From NCBI RefSeq assembly GCF_008728635.1, contig NZ_CP044285.1:2418001-2482000 (forward strand): a DNA stretch of 64,000 nucleotides. The letters are read 5' to 3'. A model generated the notes under the pieces. The model had not been told where the DNA came from and made no database searches. It was given only the letters and a program-made list of their open reading frames with translations. A program made the position numbers and the translations under genes. This DNA comes from Hymenobacter baengnokdamensis. GTDB lineage: Bacteria > Bacteroidota > Bacteroidia > Cytophagales > Hymenobacteraceae. Positions 16,041 to 24,197 of this stretch are shown here, piece after piece; the stretch's first letter is position 1; each line of letters begins with the position of its first letter.

Positions 16041-17822
16041 CTATTCGGTCTTCACAAACTTCACCGACAGGCGCTGAGCGCCCGGCGCGGCCTGGTACAC
16101 GAGCAGGTAGTTGCCGGTCGCCAGCTGGCGCACGTCGAGCTGCGTCTGGCTGGTGCCGGGCTGGGCCACTACTGTGCCAACCAGCCGGCCTTCAAAGCTA
16201 TAGATAGTGAAGCTGCCCGCCGCGCCGGACTGGGCCGGGTGCGTTACCGTGATAGACTGCCCGGCCTGCGCAGGGTTGGGGTACACCTGGAGCAGGTCGC
16301 TGGCGCTGGCTTTGTGCGTGCTTAGCACCGTGGCGGCTACCAGGCCATTGAGGTAGTTTTCGAGGTTGGTATAGCCGTTGGCCGCGATAAATGCGCGGTC
16401 GGCCGGGTCGTTGGGGTTCAGGCTGTTGGCGGTTTCGTAGGCGTCGGGCATACCATCGTGGTCGGTATCGACGGGGGCCGGGGTATTGCAGTTGAGAATA
16501 TCCCAGGCGCCTTTCGAGTTGGCGTAGGCTGTGCCGTGCGGGTAGCCGCCCTGCACGTCGATGATACGACCCGTGCGGTCCTTTACTTCCTGAATAATGC
16601 GGGTATCCACCGGGTCGCGGGTGGGCAGCGTGCAGCCCGCGCCCGCCAATACCGACGCATAGGCGGCAGCCGCCGTTTGAGTTGGCAGCGCATAGCTCTC
16701 AATAGCAAACGGCACCAGCACCTTCGACTGCACAGTATCGGCCATGGTGCCGCCGCTCATGGCTGCGCCATACCAGTTGTGGCTGGTTACGAAAGCCGAG
16801 TTATCGACGTAGTTGCCGCTCAGATAATACTTGCCGTAGGGGAGTATCGGGCTGCTGGTTTGCTTATAAGGATTGATAATCATCGAGCGCACCGACACGC
16901 CCGAGCTACTGCCGGGGTTGGTATTGGGGCCGTATTTATAATAGTTATTCACTATATTATAATTGCCGCCTTCCCCGCCGTTGGTGGTGTAGCTGCCCCA
17001 GTCGTAAATCACGTTGTTGACAAACTCCGCATTTTCCTGGCCTGCCGTGTAGGGCGACAGGTTGCGCGAGCCGTCGAAACGGGGGTTGCGGCCCTGCATG
17101 TGCGCCAGCAGGTTGTGGTGAAAGGAGGCGTGCCGCCCACCCCAGATGCCGCCGTAGCCGTGGTGCTCAAAATCCGTGTCGCCGGTTTCGAAGTGGTATG
17201 AGTAGTTCAGCCCCTCGCTGATGAGGTTCCATTGCAGCGTAGTATTGTCGCCCTTGTAGCAGGTAAACGACTCATCATCGCCCCAGCTAAAGGTGCAGTG
17301 GTCTACCACCAGGCCGGTAGTGCCCGAGATGGCATCGAAGGCATCTTCGTCGCCGCTGCCATTGACCATGCCCAGGTTCTGGTACTGGTCGCCGAGGCGG
17401 AAGCGCATAAAGCGCACAATCACGTTGTTGCCCTTTACATTGCTTTGCTTATCGGCTACGCAGATACCATCGCCGGGGGCAGTTTGGCCGGCCAGCGTCG
17501 TATTGGCCGGAATGCTCAGCTGCGAAACCAGGTGAATGGTGCCGCACACCCGGAACACCACCGTGCGGCTCGGATACGTGCCCGACAAAGCCTGCCGCAG
17601 GCTGCCTGCCCCCGAGTCATTGAGGTTGGTTACCTCCAGCACCGTCGTTGGCACTGCCGTGCTGCCTCGCCCGCCAGTAGTATACTTGCCGGCCCCTTCG
17701 GCCCCCGGAAACGCGGGTAGCTGCGCGGCCACTGGCCCGGCTAGCAAGCAAAGCAGGCCTAGCCCGGCGGGCCGGGAAAGGGAAGGCAAAAGACGGGAGG
17801 CGTAGCGCTGACTCATGGGCAT
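16041..17822 (-). CDS. Secreted pectate-lyase-like protein with type IX sorting domain
   Basis: From the ATG at 17822 this is 593 residues; the frame is open further upstream, but that stretch overlaps the divergent gene and lacks a signal. The signal peptide runs through GLLCLLAGPVAAQ, followed by FPGAEGAGKYTTGGRG and 'VLEVTNLNDSGAGSLRQAL'. This is the standard N-terminus of Bacteroidota pectate-lyase-like parallel beta-helix proteins (PL1-related), whose role is cleavage of pectin or similar polyuronides. A calcium-type DTDHDGMPDAYE motif precedes the C-terminus. The last ~85 residues (LLQVYPNPAQAG... to NYLLVYQ) are a type A T9SS sorting domain, so the protein is exported and surface-attached or released. 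It is divergent from the Gfo/Idh/MocA gene, with which it may share a carbohydrate role. Confidence 0.9.
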   Translation of the reverse strand: MPMSQRYASRLLPSLSRPAGLGLLCLLAGPVAAQLPAFPGAEGAGKYTTGGRGSTAVPTTVLEVTNLNDSGAGSLRQALSGTYPSRTVVFRVCGTIHLVSQLSIPANTTLAGQTAPGDGICVADKQSNVKGNNVIVRFMRFRLGDQYQNLGMVNGSGDEDAFDAISGTTGLVVDHCTFSWGDDESFTCYKGDNTTLQWNLISEGLNYSYHFETGDTDFEHHGYGGIWGGRHASFHHNLLAHMQGRNPRFDGSRNLSPYTAGQENAEFVNNVIYDWGSYTTNGGEGGNYNIVNNYYKYGPNTNPGSSSGVSVRSMIINPYKQTSSPILPYGKYYLSGNYVDNSAFVTSHNWYGAAMSGGTMADTVQSKVLVPFAIESYALPTQTAAAAYASVLAGAGCTLPTRDPVDTRIIQEVKDRTGRIIDVQGGYPHGTAYANSKGAWDILNCNTPAPVDTDHDGMPDAYETANSLNPNDPADRAFIAANGYTNLENYLNGLVAATVLSTHKASASDLLQVYPNPAQAGQSITVTHPAQSGAAGSFTIYSFEGRLVGTVVAQPGTSQTQLDVRQLATGNYLLVYQAAPGAQRLSVKFVKTE

Positions 17823-18052
17823 AAAACAGATAGGAACCGGCTGCAGGCAGCCGGAAATTGGACTAAGGGAGTATAATATTAACCAGGGTCTGCCTCGAAA
17901 AAATGAGGGTTCCCGGCTTTTTTTGCGCAAACGATGCCGGTAACGTTGCCACCCGGCCAGTTGCGGGTAGTTCTCACTGCCGGCGGGGCCGTAAGCGCGG
18001 TGTAGCCGGAATTGGAATCCGGGGTGCGGGTAGTATCCTTCCGCTGGCCGGG

Positions 18053-18060
18053 TATATTTG
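18053..18060 (+). promoter_or_regulatory. TATATTTG -7 box abutting a start codon
   Basis: TATATTTG matches TAnnTTTG exactly and ends three bases before the ATG at 18064. If used, transcription would begin at or about the A of the ATG, giving a leaderless or near-leaderless mRNA. No good -33 TTG is seen at the right distance, so this is tentative. Confidence 0.4.
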
Positions 18061-18063
18061 GGC

Positions 18064-19098
18064 ATGACGCCTTCTGTTTCTTTGCCCATTCCGGCCGGAC
18101 TGCTCGCCTATGGCATGTCCGGCAAGCTTTTTCACGCTCCTTTCCTAAGTCTGCATCCCGGCTTCGAGCTGCGCTCGGTGGTGGAGCGTACCGAGCAGCG
18201 CATGGCGGCCGATTACCCGGCCATCAAAAGCTACCCGAGCACGCAAGCCCTGCTCGCCGACCCCAGCCTGGAGCTGGTAGTAGTAAATACGCCCAGCGAC
18301 TCTCACCACGACCTGACGCGCCAGGCCCTGCTGGCCGGCAAGCATGTGCTCGTCGAAAAGCCGGTAGCTACTTCCGTGGCGCAGTGGCACGAGCTGGTGG
18401 CGCTGGCCCGGCAGCAGGGCCGGCAACTGATGGCCTACCAGAACCGCCGCTGGGACACCGACTTTGGGGCCGTGCGCCGCGTGGTGGAAAGCGGCCAGCT
18501 GGGCCAGCTTATCGAGGTGCATTTTCGCTACGACCGCTTTCGGCCGGTGCTGCACACCAAGGTTTTCAAGGAAGATGGCCGCCCCGGCTCGGGCCTCGTG
18601 TACGACCTGGGGCCGCACCTGCTCGACCAGGTTATCAGCTTGTTTGGTAGGCCCTTGTCGTTTGAGAAAACCAGCGGGAGCTACCGGCGCGGCTCGCAGG
18701 TGCCCGACTTTTTTTCCATCCAGCTGCGCTACCCCCAGGGCCTGAACGTGTGGGTAACGGCCAGCCTGCTCGTGGCCGACGCCGGCCCGGCCTTCGTGCT
18801 CAATGGCACGCTGGGTAGCTACCGCAAGGAGCGCACCGACCCCCAGGAGCCGCAGCTGCTGGCCGGCATCAAGCCCGGCGACGAGGCCTACGGCCGCGAG
18901 CAGCCCGGCCAGGAAGGCCGCCTGGTGCTGGCTGACCCGGCGGGCCACAACCACGTGCTGCCTCCCGTGGCCGACCCCGCCGCACCCAGTACCTACCTGG
19001 GGCTGTTTGAGGCAGTGTATCAGACTATTCGCCACGGCCAGCCCTACCCGATTACGGATGAGCAGCTGACCTGGCAGCTCGAAATACTCGAAGCTTAG
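18064..19098 (+). CDS. Gfo/Idh/MocA family oxidoreductase
   Basis: This 344-residue protein is taken from the ATG at 18064, not the TTG two codons earlier. It has an N-terminal Rossmann domain (LLAYGMSGKLFHAPFL, VNTPSDSHHDL, HVLVEKPVATS with the catalytic-site EKP) and the C-terminal alpha/beta domain with YDLGPHLLDQVISLFG. It is cytoplasmic, with no Tat signal. Members oxidise or reduce sugars and cyclitols with NAD(P). Family context suggests a YdgJ/YvaA-type inositol-like or scyllo-inositol dehydrogenase, but the substrate is not assignable. Divergent from the secreted pectate-lyase-like gene and 170 bases before a second Gfo/Idh/MocA gene. Confidence 0.92.
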   Translation: MTPSVSLPIPAGLLAYGMSGKLFHAPFLSLHPGFELRSVVERTEQRMAADYPAIKSYPSTQALLADPSLELVVVNTPSDSHHDLTRQALLAGKHVLVEKPVATSVAQWHELVALARQQGRQLMAYQNRRWDTDFGAVRRVVESGQLGQLIEVHFRYDRFRPVLHTKVFKEDGRPGSGLVYDLGPHLLDQVISLFGRPLSFEKTSGSYRRGSQVPDFFSIQLRYPQGLNVWVTASLLVADAGPAFVLNGTLGSYRKERTDPQEPQLLAGIKPGDEAYGREQPGQEGRLVLADPAGHNHVLPPVADPAAPSTYLGLFEAVYQTIRHGQPYPITDEQLTWQLEILEA

Positions 19099-19152
19099 GA
19101 AGTCATTTGCTGGTGCCAGTCAGCAAGCGCCGGTCCTAAAGTCGGGAATGTA

Positions 19153-19199
19153 GCGGGCTGCCGGCTTTTCGCCGGCTGTCCGCTTCGTTCACTTCTCAG
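19153..19199. repeat. Palindromic repeat, family B half copy
   Basis: GCGGGCTGCCGGCTTTTCGC and the following CCGGCTGTCCGCTTCGTTC repeat the left arm of the palindrome at 15818-15906. The right arm is missing, so it is a decayed or half copy just after the Gfo/Idh/MocA gene. Confidence 0.65.
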
Positions 19200-19268
19200 T
19201 CAGCAAGTTGCTTTTCGTAGATAGTTTGTATTCATAGAGATATTACAACATTTAACCTTTCCCCACCC

Positions 19269-20636
19269 ATGCTTACCAACGATACGCCGCGGCGTCTTTT
19301 TCTCAAACAAGCTGCCCTGGCCGGTGCCGGGGCGCTGGTGGCGCCGCACCTGGCGTGGTCGGCCAGCAGCTACAAGCGTATTATCGGGGCCAACGACCGC
19401 GTGCGCGTGGGCGTGGTCGGCTTCTCCGACCGGCACCGCAGCTCGCACATTCCCAGCTTTATGAACCACTGCAAGGAGCTGAACTTTGAGGTAGTGGGCG
19501 TGTCCGATATCTGGAAAAAGCGCCGGGAGGAAGGGGCCGCCATCTGGAAGGAGAAGATGCAGCGCGACGTGGTGGCCTACCGCAACAACGAGGAGATGTA
19601 CAGCAAAAAGGCGGTGGACGCCGTGTTTATCAGCACCGCCGATTTTCAGCACGCGCTGCACGCCATTGAGGCCGTGCAGGCCGGCTGCGATGCCTACGTC
19701 GAGAAGCCCTTTGCCGAGACGATGGCCGACAACCGGGCGGCGCTCAAGGCCATCAAAGGGTCGAAGCAGATTGTGCAGATTGGCTCGCAGCGCCGCAGCG
19801 GCGACAACTACCGCGCGGCCGAAGCGTTTATCAAGTCGGGTAAGTTTGGCGATATTAAGATGGTAGAACTGACCTGGAACGTGAACCAGCCCGGCCGCTG
19901 GCGCCGGCCCGACCTGGTGCCCCAGCTCAAGGAAGCCGACACCGACTGGAAGCGCTACCTGATGAACCGGCCCGCCGAAGCATTTGATGCGCGTAAATAT
20001 CTGGAATTCCGACTTTTCTGGCCCTATTCTTCCGGGCTGGCCGGGCAGTGGATGAGCCACCAGATTGATACTGTGCACTGGTTTACGGGCTTGCAGCACC
20101 CGCGCAGCGTGGTGGCCAACGGCGGCATTTATATGTGGCAGGATGGCCGCCGCAACTGGGATACCCTCACGGCGGTGTTCGACTACGGCCCGGCTCAGGA
20201 TATGACCCACGGCTTTCAGGTCACGTTCGGCTCGCGCATGGACAACGGCGACGAGCATCCGGCCGAAATCTACTATTCTAACGGCGGCGAGCTGAACCTG
20301 AATACCAATACGATATCGCCCCGCGGCGGCCTCACCCAGAAATTTGCCGAAGCCATGCACATGCAGCCATTTTTGCTGCCCGAAACCAACCTGGGCAATG
20401 CCGAAGCCGTTATTGCCTCAGCCAATACCGGCGGCGATAAGCTGACTTCCAACCACGTACGCAACTGGATGGAGTGCGTGCGCAGCCGCCAGACGCCCCA
20501 CGCACCGGTGGAGGCCGGCTACAGCCACTCCATTGCCACCATCATGACCAATGCGGCCGTGCACACCGGCCAGAAGGCCACCTTCGACGAGAAAACCCAG
20601 GAAGTGATGGTGGGCGGAAAAGCGTTCATGTATTAA
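19269..20636 (+). CDS. Tat-exported Gfo/Idh/MocA family oxidoreductase
   Basis: This 455-residue protein opens with a twin-arginine signal, RRLFLKQAALAGAGALVAP. The Rossmann domain follows (RVGVVGFSDRHRSSHIP, AVFISTADFQHALHA, CDAYVEKPFAETMADN), then the C-terminal domain with WMSHQIDTVHWFTG. It is therefore likely a periplasmic enzyme with a tightly bound NAD(P), as in glucose-fructose oxidoreductase and many Bacteroidota paralogues of the GH109-like group. It is followed 13 bases later by a DUF6807 gene, and the two are probably one operon for the use of a glycoside or sugar derivative. The substrate is unknown. Confidence 0.92.
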   Translation: MLTNDTPRRLFLKQAALAGAGALVAPHLAWSASSYKRIIGANDRVRVGVVGFSDRHRSSHIPSFMNHCKELNFEVVGVSDIWKKRREEGAAIWKEKMQRDVVAYRNNEEMYSKKAVDAVFISTADFQHALHAIEAVQAGCDAYVEKPFAETMADNRAALKAIKGSKQIVQIGSQRRSGDNYRAAEAFIKSGKFGDIKMVELTWNVNQPGRWRRPDLVPQLKEADTDWKRYLMNRPAEAFDARKYLEFRLFWPYSSGLAGQWMSHQIDTVHWFTGLQHPRSVVANGGIYMWQDGRRNWDTLTAVFDYGPAQDMTHGFQVTFGSRMDNGDEHPAEIYYSNGGELNLNTNTISPRGGLTQKFAEAMHMQPFLLPETNLGNAEAVIASANTGGDKLTSNHVRNWMECVRSRQTPHAPVEAGYSHSIATIMTNAAVHTGQKATFDEKTQEVMVGGKAFMY

Positions 20637-20649
20637 TTATTAATTATAT

Positions 20650-21705
20650 ATGAAAAAAATAATATCATCCGGTGCTTTACTGGCTGCTGTAGTAGCTTGC
20701 TTGCCGGCCCAGGCCCAAAAAGCCGAGCCCGTGCGCGTAGTGAAGGCCGGTACGGGTAAAAAGATAGATGTGTACGTCGGCAAGCAGCTGTTTACCAGCT
20801 TCCTGTATCCCGATTCGCTCGAAAAGCCGGTGCTTTATCCGCTGCGGGCGGCCGATGGAAACGTCGTAACGCGGGGCTTTCCGCTTCAGCCCAAGGCAGG
20901 CGACCCGACCGACCATCCGCACCACATCGGGCTGTGGTTTAATTACGAGAACGTGAACGGCCTCGACTTCTGGAATAACTCCTACGCCATTCCGAAGGAA
21001 AAGAAAAACGCTTACGGCTGGATTAAAACCGACCGCATCCTTACTACCAGCAGCGGCCCCACCGGCGTGCTGGCCTACCATGCCAACTGGACCAACCAGG
21101 CCAATGAGGTGCTGCTCGAAGAAACCACCCGCTTCGAGTTTAGCGGCACCGGCCGGGCCCGCACCATCGACCGCGTGACGACGCTGAAAGCCGTGGTGCC
21201 CGTCACCTTCAACGACGCCAAGGATGGCTTGCTGGGCCTGCGCCTGGCCCACGAGCTGCAAATGCCCAGCACCCAGGACCAGAAATTTACCGATAGCAAA
21301 GGCATCGTAACGGTGGTGAAGGCCGGTACCGACCACGTGCCCAACGGCAGCTACCTCACCAGTGCCGGCAAGCGCGGCAACGATGCCTGGAGCACCCGCG
21401 GCGTGTGGTGCAAGGTGTTTGGCAAGATGGGGGCCGACTCGGTGAGCATCGCCATTATCGACCATCCCGGCAACCCGAACTACCCGACCTTCTGGCACGC
21501 CCGCGGCTACGGGCTGTTTGCGGCCAACCCACTGGGCGAGAAGGTTTTTACCGAAGGAAAATCAGCCAAAAACCTGCGACTGGAAAAAGGCGAATCCGCC
21601 ACGTTTCGCTACCGCATTCTGATTGACGACGGCAGCAAAACGCTATCGAGCCACCAGCTGGACGAGGAAGCAGCGGCTTTCGCCAAAAAAAAATACGGCC
21701 AGTAA
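20650..21705 (+). CDS. DUF6807 (PmoA-like) secreted protein
   Basis: This 351-residue protein has a signal peptide (MKKIISSGALLAAVVACLPAQAQ). The mature part carries the family pattern: an FTSFLYP strand, 'KPVLYPLRAADGNVVTRG', the invariant DHPHHIGLWFNY, and late IIDHPGNPNYPTFWHARGYG with GLFAANPLG. This is the DUF6807 or 'PmoA family' seen next to Gfo/Idh/MocA enzymes in Bacteroidota and Planctomycetota. The histidine cluster DHPHH and the WHARGYG stretch look like a carbohydrate-binding or catalytic site, but no activity is established. It lies 13 bases after the Tat-exported oxidoreductase, a probable translationally coupled pair working in the periplasm. Confidence 0.9.
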   Translation: MKKIISSGALLAAVVACLPAQAQKAEPVRVVKAGTGKKIDVYVGKQLFTSFLYPDSLEKPVLYPLRAADGNVVTRGFPLQPKAGDPTDHPHHIGLWFNYENVNGLDFWNNSYAIPKEKKNAYGWIKTDRILTTSSGPTGVLAYHANWTNQANEVLLEETTRFEFSGTGRARTIDRVTTLKAVVPVTFNDAKDGLLGLRLAHELQMPSTQDQKFTDSKGIVTVVKAGTDHVPNGSYLTSAGKRGNDAWSTRGVWCKVFGKMGADSVSIAIIDHPGNPNYPTFWHARGYGLFAANPLGEKVFTEGKSAKNLRLEKGESATFRYRILIDDGSKTLSSHQLDEEAAAFAKKKYGQ

Positions 21706-21790
21706 ATAGGAGTTGAGAGTAAAGAGTGAAGAATAAGGAATTAAAAACCCGAGACTTACACAAAATCTTCACTCTCAAATCTTCACCCGG

Positions 21791-22069
21791 CTAGGCGTCT
21801 AAAATAGCCGCGTATTCGGCCTGGTGGCGCTGCACGAAGCCGGCCACAAACGGACAGCTGGTGCGCACGCGCAGGTGGTGCTGCCGGGCATAGGCCAGGC
21901 CGGCGCGGGCCAGCTCGTCGGCCTGGCCCTGGCCGCGCTGCCTTTCAGGTACAAAGGTGTGGGTGAAGTCGATAACGCCCGGAGCGGGCAGTGTATAAGC
22001 CAGCTCGGCCGGGTCGTCGTTCTGGCCAGTAGTAAATGATTGACTAACAAGGTCGTGGTGAATGGCCAT
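21791..22069 (-). CDS. Small GNAT-like N-acetyltransferase (YjdJ type)
   Basis: This 92-residue protein is taken from the ATG at 22069 (the frame opens earlier at 22144 without family similarity). It matches the short GCN5-related N-acetyltransferase group PF14542. It has ELAYTLPAPGVIDFTHTFVP, then the acetyl-CoA loop ERQRGQGQADELARAGLAYA (RGQGxA) and RTSCPFVAGFVQRH. Length fits the family (about 90-100). Substrate unknown; plant homologues and YjdJ are poorly studied. Monocistronic and convergent with the DUF6807 gene. Confidence 0.85.
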   Translation of the reverse strand: MAIHHDLVSQSFTTGQNDDPAELAYTLPAPGVIDFTHTFVPERQRGQGQADELARAGLAYARQHHLRVRTSCPFVAGFVQRHQAEYAAILDA

Positions 22070-22236
22070 GCGAATAGGGGAGCGGAATAAAGCGGGTGAT
22101 AAGAAGCCTGTGTACGTAGCCGGGCCAAAAAATGCGGGAGGCAATGCTACGATTCAGCAACGCGAACCCGAAAAGAAGAGTAAACACTACTCCGGGCCCG
22201 GCCCGGCTGTTTACCGAACATCTTTCTTTTCCTCCC

Positions 22237-22683
22237 ATGAATACCAATTCAGCTTCGACTTCGGCAGACGACGACAACCAATTGCCCGAGGGCCAGCGCG
22301 AGCGCGCCGCGCCGGCTCATCTTACGCCCGATGAGGCCGCTACTCAGGCTCAGGCTGGCACGCCGCAATATGGAGACTTTGGCAAGCCCGAGTACACCGC
22401 GGCGGGCAATGCGCCCGGCACCGGCCGCAACGGCTCCAACGACAACCCCGACGAGTTCAGCGAGGTGCGTAAGCCCGAAGATGCGGCTAAAGCACCAGCA
22501 AACCCCGGTGACCAGCGCGGCCACACCACCCAAAATCAAAACCCGGCCGCCGTGCACGCCGCCCGCCACGCCGACACCGACGCGCAGCGCGCCGCTTGGG
22601 CTGACGATGACCCGCGCTATGCCGGTGGCAAGCCCGAGGCTACTTACCAGGACGACAACGACAAGGAACACGATAAAAACTAG
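22237..22683 (+). CDS. Disordered hydrophilic protein (hydrophilin-like)
   Basis: This 148-residue protein is taken from the ATG at 22237. It has no cysteine, few hydrophobic residues and is built mainly of Ala, Asp, Asn, Gln, Gly, Pro, Glu and Thr, so it is predicted to be unstructured. Gly is about 8% by count. Repeated short pieces such as KPE and DDDPRYAGGKPE occur. No signal peptide or membrane segment. It is followed five bases later by a similar protein, so the two are probably one operon. The composition recalls stress hydrophilins and LEA-like proteins, a comparison of composition only. Function unknown. Confidence 0.75.
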   Translation: MNTNSASTSADDDNQLPEGQRERAAPAHLTPDEAATQAQAGTPQYGDFGKPEYTAAGNAPGTGRNGSNDNPDEFSEVRKPEDAAKAPANPGDQRGHTTQNQNPAAVHAARHADTDAQRAAWADDDPRYAGGKPEATYQDDNDKEHDKN

Positions 22684-22688
22684 CTCTT

Positions 22689-23051
22689 ATGGCAACTGCT
22701 CCCCAACCCGCCGCCGGCAACAACGAAAACCGTAAGGCAGCCGCTACGGCCACTACCGACGCGCAAGCCGACCGCTCTGCTAACGCCCGCACTGCCACTG
22801 AAAAGGAATCGGATAGCTTCCTCGACCGCGAAACCGCCGGTCAGGTATTCGACGAAAACGACAGTGGCCAGCAAATGGCCGACCAGATGGATGATTCGAT
22901 GCGCTCAGAAATGCAGGCGCCGGTGGGTGCCGCGCCAGCCTCCGACGAGAATGTGCCCACCGAGCTGTCGCGCCCCAGCGAGGCCAACTTTACGTTGCCC
23001 GAAATGCAGCACCAGGGTAAAAACCTGACCGCTGAAGGCGACGCCGACTAA
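22689..23051 (+). CDS. Disordered acidic protein paired with the preceding gene
   Basis: This 120-residue, Ala/Asp/Glu/Gln-rich protein has no cysteine and no clear fold (e.g. ATATTDAQADRSANARTATE, then SFLDRETAG and QMADQMDDSMRSEM). It starts five bases after the preceding stop and ends before a clear terminator at 23078, so the two genes form a two-gene unit. It is not a sequence duplicate of its neighbour. Function is not recognised; a role in desiccation or osmotic protection is one possibility. Confidence 0.72.
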   Translation: MATAPQPAAGNNENRKAAATATTDAQADRSANARTATEKESDSFLDRETAGQVFDENDSGQQMADQMDDSMRSEMQAPVGAAPASDENVPTELSRPSEANFTLPEMQHQGKNLTAEGDAD

Positions 23052-23077
23052 ACCAGCTTCATAACAAGTAAGTCTTC

Positions 23078-23112
23078 AAAAGAGCCTGTGACCTTAGGGA
23101 CGCAGGCTCTTT
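23078..23112 (+). terminator. Intrinsic terminator after the disordered-protein pair
   Basis: AAAGAGCCTG and CAGGCTCTTTT pair around a short loop, with the T run at the 3' end, 27 bases after the stop of the second gene. Confidence 0.85.
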
Positions 23113-23133
23113 TGTATCCAGCCTGCTTTATCT

Positions 23134-23700
23134 ATGCCCGTACTGCCGCCCGCCCTACGCCGCGCCTTGCTCGACCTGCCACAGAAAGAGAAAGACCAGC
23201 TGCTGGCCCGCCTGGTAGCCCAGGATGCCTTGCTGACCGAGCAGCTGACTTACCGCCTGCTCGAAGGGCCTGATGCCCTGGCCAACCGCCGGGCTGCCCT
23301 GCGCAAGCAGGTAGACGACCCCGTGCGCGGCTACCACCAAACGCCTAATGACCTGCTCGTTATACTGCGGCAGCTGCAAGCGCGGCTGGCCTACCATGCC
23401 CGGATTACGCAAGATGCCTTTGGGGAAGTAGAGCTGAGCCTGCGCCTGCTGACCAACGTATTTGAGCACCAGCCCGCGCTGGTGGCGCAGCTGCACGGGC
23501 CCACCCAGCCCCTGCTTCAGCACCTGGTGCGCCGGGCGCAGGAAACGCTGAGACAGGCTGAAAAGCTGCATCCCGATTATCACCTGGAGCTGGCCGCTAC
23601 TACCAATACTGTGTTGGCCGGCTTGTTTGGCTCGGGCGCGGCGCCGCTGGCCCGCGAGGCTGGGCTGCCAGCTCGGGTAGCCTGGGGTAACTCAGACTAG
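23134..23700 (+). CDS. Hypothetical helical protein
   Basis: This 188-residue protein is not recognised. It is Leu/Ala/Gln-rich with long amphipathic helices (KEKDQLLARLVAQDALLTEQ; LVILRQLQARLAYHARI). It lacks a signal peptide, membrane segments and cysteine. The start at 23134 comes 21 bases after the preceding terminator and is the first ATG. The final third (EKLHPDYHLELAATTNTVLA) includes a pattern typical of DUF-type cytoplasmic helical bundles in Cytophagales. Codon use matches the neighbours, so it is likely a native gene. Confidence 0.72.
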   Translation: MPVLPPALRRALLDLPQKEKDQLLARLVAQDALLTEQLTYRLLEGPDALANRRAALRKQVDDPVRGYHQTPNDLLVILRQLQARLAYHARITQDAFGEVELSLRLLTNVFEHQPALVAQLHGPTQPLLQHLVRRAQETLRQAEKLHPDYHLELAATTNTVLAGLFGSGAAPLAREAGLPARVAWGNSD

Positions 23701-23832
23701 ACTGACAAGCCAAGTGTATTCAGCAAGTTAGCCCCAAGCACTACCAGCATGCCTGGGAAACAAGCCGCCGCTTACTCGCGTAAACAACCCGTCGGCTATC
23801 GACTGTCTGGTGGCCCTTTTGCTGCTTCTCCC

Positions 23833-24066
23833 ATGAAAACCATCGTTTTATTCCTGCTTAGTGCCTGCCTGCTTTCAGCGCAAGCCGCTACGGCTGGCCG
23901 CCGGCCCAAGGCCCGCGACTTTGCCCGCACCAACGACGCCAAAAACCATAATGCCCACATGCGGTTTAGGCACAATCCTCATCCACTGCCAATGATAGAT
24001 TTAAAAGCGCACAATGCCGGGAAATTCAAAACGGTACGCGCGAATAAGAACTATAAGTTTGAATAA
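23833..24066 (+). CDS. Small secreted basic protein
   Basis: This 77-residue protein is taken from the ATG at 23833, which begins a clear signal peptide (MKTIVLFLLSACLLSAQAAT). The mature ~57 residues are basic and rich in Asn, His and Arg (RTNDAKNHNAHMRFRHNPH). No known domain. A strong terminator follows within 12 bases. It is probably a single-gene unit encoding a small periplasmic or secreted protein of unknown role. Confidence 0.7.
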   Translation: MKTIVLFLLSACLLSAQAATAGRRPKARDFARTNDAKNHNAHMRFRHNPHPLPMIDLKAHNAGKFKTVRANKNYKFE

Positions 24067-24077
24067 GCTGTGTTTGT

Positions 24078-24118
24078 AAAAAAAGGCAGCCAGCCCCAAA
24101 GGCTGGCTGCCTTTTTTT
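24078..24118 (+). terminator. Intrinsic terminator
   Basis: AAAGGCAGCCAGCC and GGCTGGCTGCCTTT form a 14-base stem with a five-base loop, followed by a run of T, right after the small secreted protein gene. Confidence 0.9.
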
Positions 24119-24197
24119 ACGTAGGTAACCAACCGGTGATAACCGGTCTGAGTGGTACTTTTACGAGTATTCTTTTTCCTGAATATTATCTGATTAT

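Noticed and set aside
17823..18089. Upstream extension of the pectate-lyase-like gene
   Set aside because: It overlaps the divergent oxidoreductase start and lies ahead of the signal peptide that begins at 17822.
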